DNA of 5,478 bases from Bacteroidota bacterium (GTDB lineage Bacteria; Bacteroidota; Bacteroidia; Chitinophagales; Chitinophagaceae), in contig CANHNT010000141.1 in NCBI GenBank assembly GCA_947461985.1, forward strand, positions 1 to 5,478, given 5' to 3'. A program made the position numbers and the translations under genes. The first letter of the stretch is position 1, and every line of letters begins with the position of its first letter. Positions 1 through 4,564 of this stretch are shown here, piece by piece. Below the pieces are notes generated by a model that searched no databases, had not been told where the DNA came from, and was given only the letters and a program-made list of their open reading frames with translations.

Positions 1-1141
1 CGTAATTAATTATACATTATCTACCAATCCAACTGTAAGTACTTCCAATGGATTATTTACAAATTTATATGTAGGGAATTATATTGTGACTGCAAAAGAT
101 GCCAATGGATGTAGTATCACAACTGCATTGGTTTTAAATCAAAATCCTGCTATTGAATTTACAGGAATAACAACTGCTAACCCATTATGTCATGGGGATG
201 CAAATGGGTCTATAAAAGTAAAAGCAATTGGTGGAACTGGTAGTCTAACATATCAAATAAATAATGGTCCTTCGCTTGCAGATGGGAACTACCTAGGGCT
301 AACCGGTGGAAATTATTTGATAACTGTACGTGATGATAACAATTGTATAAAAGATACGATAATCAGTATTATTGAACCAGCATCTTTTTATTTTTCATCT
401 TTTACTGTTTCCCCAGTTTATTGTTTTGGAGAAAATAATGGAAGTGTTAAAGTAACTGCATCTGGAGGGACTGGAAAGTATTCATATTACATTCGACCGG
501 GTTTTCATATTAATCAAAATGGCACATTTTATAATTTACAAGCAGGCATTTATTCATTAACAGTAATTGATGAAAATCAATGTAATTTTGATACAACCTT
601 TACGATTACTCCTTCGTTAAGTCCTTTGCAAACAGCTATGACAAAACAAGATTTAGGATGCTATGGAAAAGGTGTTGAAGGATGGGCTGATGCAAATGTT
701 TCAGGTGGAGAACCGCCATATACCTTTGCGTGGTCTACAAAGCCAGCACAAACAACAGAAAAGGTCGAAAACTTAATGTATGGATATTATTTTGTAGACA
801 TTGTAGATGCTAACGGATGTAATATTAAAGACACAGTCTATATTGATCCAGGTACTTGTTGTGAAGAAGTATTTATTCCCAATGCATTTACGCCAAATGG
901 AGATGGTATTAATGATGAATTTAAAGTAACCACAAGTACTGGTATTGAGCTAATCCAATTTGCCATTTTTGATAGATGGGGAAATAGAATTTGGAACACG
1001 TATGATTTTAGACGAGGTTGGGATGGCTCTTATAAAGGTGCACAAGAAAGCATGAACACTTTCCATTATATTTTTCATTATAAATGTTTAACAGATGGCA
1101 ACACGTATATGAGAAAAGGGGATGTGAATTTAATTAGATAA
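1..1141 (+). CDS. SprB-repeat surface protein with T9SS type B C-terminal sorting domain (3' part only)
   Basis: The frame is open from the left edge (first full codon at base 2) to a TAA at 1139-1141, so the 5' end lies outside the window; 379 residues are visible. They contain the end of one SprB-type repeat (about 1-40) and three complete ones (about 57-118, 137-197, 213-275). Each has the pattern C-x-G..NG...V.A.GG..PY/YSY....L..G.Y.V.V.D.N.C. The last 90 residues (about 287-379) form a gliding-motility-associated CHU_C-type C-terminal domain: VFIPNAFTPNGDGINDEF, then FAIFDRWGNRIW, GWDG.YKG and the terminal KGDVNLIR. In Bacteroidota this domain directs export through the type IX secretion system and attachment to the cell surface. 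The family includes SprB-like gliding adhesins and many large adhesins of unknown ligand. The role here is therefore surface adhesion or gliding by inference. The upstream domains and signal peptide are not visible. Confidence 0.93.
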   Translation, partial: VINYTLSTNPTVSTSNGLFTNLYVGNYIVTAKDANGCSITTALVLNQNPAIEFTGITTANPLCHGDANGSIKVKAIGGTGSLTYQINNGPSLADGNYLGLTGGNYLITVRDDNNCIKDTIISIIEPASFYFSSFTVSPVYCFGENNGSVKVTASGGTGKYSYYIRPGFHINQNGTFYNLQAGIYSLTVIDENQCNFDTTFTITPSLSPLQTAMTKQDLGCYGKGVEGWADANVSGGEPPYTFAWSTKPAQTTEKVENLMYGYYFVDIVDANGCNIKDTVYIDPGTCCEEVFIPNAFTPNGDGINDEFKVTTSTGIELIQFAIFDRWGNRIWNTYDFRRGWDGSYKGAQESMNTFHYIFHYKCLTDGNTYMRKGDVNLIR

Positions 1142-1159
1142 TAGCTTTCGCCTTAAAAT

Positions 1160-1195
1160 AAAAATGCGCACTATATTAAAATAGTGCGCATTTTT
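1160..1195. terminator. Bidirectional intrinsic terminator between convergent genes
   Basis: A perfect 15-bp stem (1160-1174 with 1181-1195, core ATGCGCACTAT) closes a 6-nt loop. On the + strand its 3' arm runs into TTTTTT (1191-1196). On the - strand it runs into a T-rich tract, the complement of 1151-1164. It lies 19 bp after the stop of the adhesin gene and 17 bp after the stop of dapA, so it most likely ends both convergent transcripts. Confidence 0.93.
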
Positions 1196-1211
1196 TGTGT
1201 AAAAAAAGTTA

Positions 1212-2093
1212 TTAAAGTGTCTTTAAAAATAAATCTATTTTATTGCTAGTATCATCACTAACAGGCACAACTGGTAGTCTAAATTCGTTTTCACAAATAT
1301 CCATTTTGTTTAAAACTGCTTTTACACCAGGAGGATTACCTTCTGTAAACAACAACGAAATTCCATTCAATAATTTGTAGTGAAGTTTTTTAGCTGCTAC
1401 AAAATTATGCTTCAAGCTTTCTGAAATCATGGTGCTAAAATCTTTCGTAAAACAATTGGCAGCAACAGAAATAACTCCATCAAAACCAATCGCAATTTGA
1501 GCAATTGCTAAATCATCATCTCCACTTAAAATAGTAAAATCTTCTGGCAAGGTTTGCACTAATTCCATACTTTGAGCCATATTTCCACAAGCTTCCTTAA
1601 TAGCAATAATATTTTTACATTCGTTTGCCAAAGTCAATGTAGTGGATGCCAACATGTTACTTCCAGTACGTCCTGGTACATTATATAAAATTATAGGAAT
1701 AGGAGAGTGCTTGCTTATTTCTTTAAAATGAGCAATTATGCCAGATTGAGTGGGTTTGTTATAATAAGGAGATACACTTAATATAGCATCAACATGTTCC
1801 AAAGGATATTTCTTTAAATTATCAAGTACATCTTGAGTATTATTTCCACCTACACCACATACAAGTGGAAGTCGGCTATTATTTATTTTAATAATAAATT
1901 TTAAAACATCAATTTTTTCTTCGTTCGATAATGTAGGCGTTTCTGCTGTTGTACCCAAAGCAACCAAATAGTTTACTCCATTTTCAATTACATGATTCAC
2001 TAATCGTTCCAAAGCATCAAAATCAATTGATTTGTCTTTTTTAAAAGGAGTCGCTAATGCTACTCCAGTTCCTTTAAACATCTTTGCGTTCAT
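1212..2093 (-). CDS. dapA: 4-hydroxy-tetrahydrodipicolinate synthase (DapA)
   Basis: This 293-residue protein matches the usual DapA length (E. coli 292). DapA is a cytosolic class I aldolase that condenses pyruvate with aspartate semialdehyde, the first committed step to diaminopimelate and lysine. Visible motifs, with E. coli equivalents known from the family, are the GTT substrate-binding turn at T48/T49 (T44/T45), SPYYNKP with Y110/Y111 (Y106/Y107), ILYNVPGRTG with Y137 and R142 (Y133/R138), and IAIKEA with the Schiff-base lysine K166 (K161). All catalytic residues are therefore present. The GTTGE motif reads GTTAE here. The ATG at 2093 overlaps the preceding gene by 20 bp, suggesting translational coupling. 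An in-frame ATG four codons later (MFKGTG) aligns with the E. coli N-terminus and is an alternative start. No Shine-Dalgarno is visible. It is the last gene of the accA-DUF6913-dapA operon. Confidence 0.97.
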   Translation of the reverse strand: MNAKMFKGTGVALATPFKKDKSIDFDALERLVNHVIENGVNYLVALGTTAETPTLSNEEKIDVLKFIIKINNSRLPLVCGVGGNNTQDVLDNLKKYPLEHVDAILSVSPYYNKPTQSGIIAHFKEISKHSPIPIILYNVPGRTGSNMLASTTLTLANECKNIIAIKEACGNMAQSMELVQTLPEDFTILSGDDDLAIAQIAIGFDGVISVAANCFTKDFSTMISESLKHNFVAAKKLHYKLLNGISLLFTEGNPPGVKAVLNKMDICENEFRLPVVPVSDDTSNKIDLFLKTL

Positions 2094-2637
2094 ATTTTTT
2101 TAATATTAAAATTTCATTTATATCTTTAATTAATTGTTCAATATCTTCTCCCTCTTTTTTAGGAATTAATAAATCTAAACAATCCTTCATCGATTCAATA
2201 TAAGGACCAACTCTACATTTGGCGTGCGACATTTTTGAAATATGCAACAATGAGGGAATAGGTTGTAAATACAGATTTAATAATAAATCGTATTTTTTAA
2301 AAATAAACCGATCTGTTTTGGGACTGTAAGGTAGCATAGCTTTTCGGTCTAAATCTTCCCAATTATAATATTGCAAAAAAACGTTATGATCTTTTTCTTT
2401 TTTATCAACAAATAATAAAACTTCGCATTCATAGCCGAATTTTTCAATTTGTTTTTTATAATTACTAATTATTTCTTGTGAAAAAGAATCCGTATAATTT
2501 GATAAAATTCCAATCCTGTAAGCACTCTGAAAATTAACAAATTCATGTTTAATATTAGAAGGGGTACTCACAATTACAGCAGATTCACTCGTTGAAACTG
2601 GAATTATTTTTTCTTGTATCTTTTTAAATAATGACAA
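2074..2637 (-). CDS. Conserved hypothetical protein, probably DUF6913 family
   Basis: This 187-residue soluble protein has no signal peptide or membrane segment. I recognise it only tentatively as a DUF6913-type protein, a Bacteroidota family often found beside dapA; no biochemical function is known to me. Visible features are an amphipathic N-terminus (SLFKKIQEKI), a beta-alpha start resembling a Rossmann-like half (RIGILSNYTDSF about 41-52, helix 53-67, CEVLLFVDKK 71-80), a hydrophobic strand YDLLLNLYL (116-124), and a conserved-looking AKCRVGPYIE..KDCLDLLI segment (139-158) near a charged C-terminal helix. The start must be TTG at 2637: an in-frame TAG sits at 2644-2646 and the first in-frame ATG is codon 101. 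It begins 24 bp after the accA stop and overlaps dapA by 20 bp, so it is almost certainly cotranscribed with both. Confidence 0.8.
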   Translation of the reverse strand: MSLFKKIQEKIIPVSTSESAVIVSTPSNIKHEFVNFQSAYRIGILSNYTDSFSQEIISNYKKQIEKFGYECEVLLFVDKKEKDHNVFLQYYNWEDLDRKAMLPYSPKTDRFIFKKYDLLLNLYLQPIPSLLHISKMSHAKCRVGPYIESMKDCLDLLIPKKEGEDIEQLIKDINEILILKKYERKDV

Positions 2638-2661
2638 TGTATTCTATTGATATTTTAAAAT

Positions 2662-3627
2662 TTAGGCTTCTTTCAATTCTGTATAAAATCCCATGGAAGA
2701 AAATTTATCTATCCTTTGTTGAATTCTATCTTCAACATCAATATTTTTTAATTCTTTTAAGGCGTTTTCAATATATTTTTTTACCGCATCTGCTGTTTTT
2801 TCTGGGTATGAATGCGCTCCGCCAAGGGGCTCTTTTATTACATCATCCACTAATCCAAATCCACTCATGTGTTTTGAGGTTAATTTTAATTGTTCTGCAG
2901 CTTGTTCTTTATAATCCCAAGTTCTCCATAAAATGCTAGAACAACTTTCAGGAGATATTACGCTATACCAAGTGTTTTCTAACATGACCACTTTATCTCC
3001 AATGCCAATTCCTAAAGCACCACCACTTGCACCTTCACCTATTATTATGCATATTACAGGAACTTTTAAATTAATCATTTCAAATAAATTACGAGCTATC
3101 GCTTCACCTTGTCCACGTTCTTCTGCCTCTAATCCAGGATAGGCACCAGGAGTGTCAATAAAAGTAATAATAGGTTTGTTAAATTTCTCAGCTAGTTTCA
3201 TTAAACGCAATGCTTTACGATAGCCCTCTGGATTGGCCATTCCGAAATTTCTTAGCTGGCGCATTTTAGTATTTGATCCTTTTTGATGACCAATCACCAT
3301 GACGGTTTCATTATCATTTAGTGTAGCAAAACCACCTACAATCGCTTTGTCATCTTTTACATTTCGATCTCCATGTAATTCTTGATAATTAGAAAATAAT
3401 TTACTGATATAATAATTTGTGTAAGGCCTTTCAGGATGACGGCTCAATTGGACTTTTTGCCAATCATTCAAATTAGAGTAAATATCTTTTCTAGTTTCTT
3501 CTATTTTTTTAGTCAACTCTTTAACTGAAGCAGATAAATCAACTTTTGTCTTTTCACTAACTTCTTTTAATTTCTCTATTTCCTCATAAAGAGCTTCTAT
3601 TGGTTTCTCAAAATCTAAATATTGCAT
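2662..3627 (-). CDS. accA: Acetyl-CoA carboxylase carboxyltransferase subunit alpha
   Basis: From ATG 3627 the protein is 321 residues (E. coli AccA 319). AccA pairs with AccD in the cytosolic carboxyltransferase that moves CO2 from biotin-BCCP to acetyl-CoA, giving malonyl-CoA for fatty-acid synthesis. The N-terminus is a charged helical or coiled-coil segment (about 8-52). It is followed by LSRHPERPYT (61-70), ELHGDR (83-88), GHQKG (113-117), NFGMANPEGYRKALRLM (127-143), DTPGAYPGLEAEERGQ (158-173), GEGASGGALG (197-206, crotonase-fold oxyanion glycines), WYSVISPESCSSILW (220-234) and EPLGGAH (266-272). The frame extends 10 codons further to a TTG at 3657, but MQYLDFEKPI matches the family N-terminus, so the ATG is chosen. 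accD is not in the window. A weak TAnnTTTG-like box (3641-3648) lies upstream without a clear -33 box, so the operon promoter is not firmly placed. Confidence 0.97.
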   Translation of the reverse strand: MQYLDFEKPIEALYEEIEKLKEVSEKTKVDLSASVKELTKKIEETRKDIYSNLNDWQKVQLSRHPERPYTNYYISKLFSNYQELHGDRNVKDDKAIVGGFATLNDNETVMVIGHQKGSNTKMRQLRNFGMANPEGYRKALRLMKLAEKFNKPIITFIDTPGAYPGLEAEERGQGEAIARNLFEMINLKVPVICIIIGEGASGGALGIGIGDKVVMLENTWYSVISPESCSSILWRTWDYKEQAAEQLKLTSKHMSGFGLVDDVIKEPLGGAHSYPEKTADAVKKYIENALKELKNIDVEDRIQQRIDKFSSMGFYTELKEA

Positions 3628-3701
3628 ACATATATTTCTGTAAAAATAGAGATTCAATCCTACATAAAGAAGTACATTTTATAAATTTTTTAAAATAAAT
3701 T

Positions 3702-3730
3702 TTGCGGTAAATGAAAAAAGTATATATTTG
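3702..3730 (+). promoter_or_regulatory. Bacteroidota-type promoter for tRNA-Asp
   Basis: A TTG (-33 element, 3702-3704, within TTTG) and a perfect TAnnTTTG -7 box (TATATTTG, 3723-3730) are separated by 18 bp. This is the arrangement recognised by the primary sigma factor of Bacteroidota. Transcription would start a few bases after 3730, leaving a short leader before the tRNA at 3748. Confidence 0.8.
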
Positions 3731-3747
3731 CACTCCATTCAAAACAA

Positions 3748-3821
3748 GGATCGGTAGTTCAGCTGGTTAGAATGCCGCCCTGTCACGGCGGAGGTCGCGG
3801 GTTCGAGTCCCGTCCGATCCG
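3748..3821 (+). tRNA. tRNA-Asp (anticodon GTC)
   Basis: A complete 74-nt cloverleaf is visible. The acceptor stem is GGATCGG/CCGATCC (3748-3754 with 3814-3820) and the D arm is GTTC..GAAT (3757-3773). The anticodon stem is CCGCC/GGCGG (3775-3779 with 3787-3791), with loop CTGTCAC and anticodon GTC at 3782-3784. The T arm is GCGGG-TTCGAGT-CCCGT, containing one G-U pair. The discriminator base is G73 (3821), as expected for an aspartate tRNA. The CCA end is not encoded. The gene has its own promoter and terminator and is divergent from accA. No partial duplication of its 3' end that would suggest an attachment site appears in the window. Confidence 0.98.
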
Positions 3822-3823
3822 CG

Positions 3824-3851
3824 AAAAGCCTCAAGTTATTGAGGCTTTTTT
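3824..3851 (+). terminator. Intrinsic terminator of tRNA-Asp
   Basis: An 11-bp perfect stem, AAAAGCCTCAA (3824-3834) with TTGAGGCTTTT (3839-3849), closes a GTTA loop and runs into TTTTTT (3846-3851). It starts 3 nt after the tRNA and so ends the tRNA transcript. Confidence 0.92.
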
Positions 3852-4042
3852 ATTTTTGAATAGATACACATTAAAAATCTATTATGTTAAAAGAGTTATT
3901 AAATTTATTTTAATTAATTGTTTTATCTCTCAAGTATATCCTTTATTATCTTGTAACATTTTTTTAGAATATAATATTTCCTATCTATAAATTTTTTTGA
4001 GAAAAATAGAGCTGATTCGAAAATATGAGTTAAGTATGCCCT
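3852..4042. other. AT-rich intergenic stretch with no feature found
   Basis: Nothing here is supportable. There is no open frame with family resemblance, no hairpin with a T-run, and no copy of the repeat unit found further right. One isolated near match to the direct-repeat motif (ATGAGTTA from 4025) has no partner 21 bp away. Confidence 0.6.
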
Positions 4043-4079
4043 AAAATTAAACACCCCACCATTGCTGATGGGGTGTTTA
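4043..4079 (-). terminator. Hairpin terminator of putative small RNA copy 1
   Basis: The stem pairs 4066-4079 with 4048-4061 around a TTGC loop (GCAA on the - strand) and has a GC-rich core, CACCCC/GGGGTG. On the - strand it continues into AATTTT (4047-4043). In the + direction only three T residues follow, so termination is expected mainly for leftward transcription. Confidence 0.7.
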
Positions 4080-4105
4080 TGAAAAAATCACATAAATAAC
4101 CTACT
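4043..4105 (-). ncRNA. Putative small RNA, copy 1 (~63 nt)
   Basis: The predicted transcript on the - strand starts about 5 nt after the -7-like box (4117-4110) and ends in the T-rich tract after the hairpin. The body is a single-stranded U-rich segment within the 28-nt conserved block (4106-4079), followed directly by a 13-bp hairpin (4078-4049) with a GCAA tetraloop. One pair is a U-G wobble, which would be a C-A mismatch if the + strand were transcribed, so the - strand is favoured. The tail is TTTAATTTT. No reading frame is shared with copy 2, so a peptide product is unlikely. The -7 box is imperfect (GATATTTG), so this copy may be weaker than copy 2. I do not recognise an RNA family; the call is inferred from architecture and the paralogous copy. 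Confidence 0.6.
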
Positions 4106-4175
4106 GCTGCAAATATCACTGATGATGTAAAATATGAAGCTATTAAATGAGTATTCGGCTACTTTAAATGAGTAT
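4049..4175 (-). repeat. Copy 1 of a ~125-bp dispersed unit (operator, -7 box, conserved block, hairpin)
   Basis: This is the first of two direct copies; the other is at 4408-4532, offset by about 357 bp. In + strand order it has a hairpin (4049-4078), a 28-bp block (4079-4106) identical to 4435-4462, CAAATAT (4110-4116), a diverged 28-bp spacer (4118-4145), and AATGAGTA at 4146-4153 and 4167-4174. Element order and the 28-bp and 21-bp spacings are the same in both copies, although the spacer sequences are unlike. This suggests selection on architecture. No terminal inverted repeats, target duplications or transposase are present. Confidence 0.85.
4110..4174 (-). promoter_or_regulatory. Putative activator-dependent promoter, copy 1
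   Basis: On the - strand two TACTCATT direct repeats (4174-4167 and 4153-4146, 21-bp period) precede a -7-like box, GATATTTG (4117-4110, one mismatch to TAnnTTTG), with exactly 28 bp between. No TTG occurs about 18 bp upstream of the box, so the -33 element is missing. The repeats would centre near -43 and -64, on one face of the helix, where an activator can contact RNA polymerase. Paired direct repeats two turns apart are typical of LytTR-domain regulators; that assignment is inference. Confidence 0.55.
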
Positions 4176-4209
4176 TTGGCAAAAAAAATAAATGCGATCT
4201 TTTTTTATA

Positions 4210-4310
4210 GGGTGTTTCTCAAAATTACATTATTAATTACCTACTCAGGTGAATATGAAAACTTGATCATAATAGACTTATGATTATGGGCTGAAATTGA
4301 AAAGTATATT
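4210..4310 (-). repeat. Possible decayed third copy of the unit
   Basis: GGGTGTTT (4210-4217) matches the hairpin arm of copy 1, and CCTACT (4240-4245) follows at an offset of 30 bp (29 in copy 1). AATAT (4252-4256) sits at the -7 box position. Between them, TTAATTACCTACT resembles TAAATAACCTACT of the intact copies. The left hairpin arm is absent. Only eroded traces of the operator repeats remain (ATGATTAT at 4280-4287, AAAAGTAT at 4300-4307), at altered spacing. It is unlikely to be functional and may be a chance match in AT-rich DNA. Confidence 0.35.
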
Positions 4311-4400
4311 TCGAAAAAATAGGTTGTTATTTTTTATAATATGGAGATGAAAAAATATTTATCAATTGCGCCCTAGATAAAAATTATTCGTTGTTATTAT

Positions 4401-4433
4401 AAATTAAAAATCCCATCATTGCTGATGGGATTT
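4401..4433 (-). terminator. Hairpin terminator of putative small RNA copy 2
   Basis: A perfect stem, AAATCCCATCA/TGATGGGATTT (4408-4418 with 4423-4433), has a 4-nt loop and on the - strand is followed by TTAATTT. No other terminator is visible between the hydrolase stop (4565) and this hairpin, so it may also end that gene's transcript. Confidence 0.72.
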
Positions 4434-4461
4434 AATGAAAAAATCACATAAATAACCTACT
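4401..4461 (-). ncRNA. Putative small RNA, copy 2 (~61 nt)
   Basis: This paralogue of the RNA at 4043-4105 has the better promoter, with a perfect TAnnTTTG box (TATATTTG, 4474-4467). The predicted 5' end falls at the edge of the block identical between copies, so conservation begins about where the RNA would. The 3' half is a perfect 11-bp hairpin (4433-4423 with 4418-4408) with a GCAA (GNRA) tetraloop, followed by TTAATTT. Compared with copy 1 the stem shows two compensatory changes (C-G to T-A, and C-G to A-T), so pairing rather than sequence is kept. It could instead be only the conserved 3' end and terminator of the neighbouring hydrolase mRNA, but that would not explain the promoter-like elements or the second copy. 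Confidence 0.62.
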
Positions 4462-4532
4462 GTGCACAAATATAGCAGGAAGAAAAAAGTATTGTGTTGT
4501 CAAATGAGTAATATGCTGTTTTTAATGAGTAT
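4408..4532 (-). repeat. Copy 2 of the ~125-bp dispersed unit
   Basis: This second direct copy has a hairpin (4408-4433), the identical 28-bp block (4435-4462), CAAATATA (4467-4474), a 28-bp spacer (4475-4502) unrelated in sequence to that of copy 1, and AATGAGTA at 4503-4510 and 4524-4531. It lies directly after the stop codon of the right-hand gene (4565), in the same orientation when read on the - strand. Confidence 0.85.
4467..4531 (-). promoter_or_regulatory. Putative activator-dependent promoter, copy 2
   Basis: On the - strand TACTCATT repeats at 4531-4524 and 4510-4503 (21-bp period) are followed after 28 bp by a perfect -7 box, TATATTTG (4474-4467). The position 18 bp upstream of the box has no TTG; the nearest TTTG is 26 bp away. 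A missing -33 element with paired upstream repeats suggests a promoter that depends on an activator. The geometry is identical to that of copy 1. Confidence 0.6.
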
Positions 4533-4564
4533 ATGGGTGTAAAATACAAATAAACAGACATTTA

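Noticed and set aside
2631..3142. Open frames on the + strand across 2631-2939 and 2933-3142
   Set aside because: They lie antisense to accA, which has full family conservation; they are low-complexity and lack any motif of their own.
3637..3660. Promoter for the accA operon at the TATTTTTA box (3648-3641, - strand)
   Set aside because: It has one mismatch to TAnnTTTG and no -33 TTG at the right spacing; too weak in AT-rich DNA to list as a feature.
3798..3821. tRNA 3' end as an integration (attachment) site
   Set aside because: No second copy of the tRNA 3' sequence and no integrase gene in the window.
3772..3990. A 72-codon + strand frame beginning inside the tRNA gene
   Set aside because: Its first codons are the tRNA-Asp anticodon and T arms and it then runs through the tRNA terminator, so it is an artefact of an AT-rich spacer.
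4021..4035. Single near match to the operator motif (ATGAGTTA from 4025)
   Set aside because: No partner 21 bp away and no -7 box at the required distance.
4341..4376. Tiny frame starting MEMKKYLSIAP that resembles the start of a signal peptide, with ATGAAAAAAT also seen in the repeat block
   Set aside because: It has only 11 codons, no downstream continuation and no promoter. The shared A-rich decamer is likely chance.
4049..4532. CRISPR array or MITE/insertion-sequence pair
   Set aside because: There are only two units ~357 bp apart with no regular short spacers. There are no terminal inverted repeats or target-site duplications at the unit ends, and the sole palindrome is a compact terminator-like hairpin at one end.
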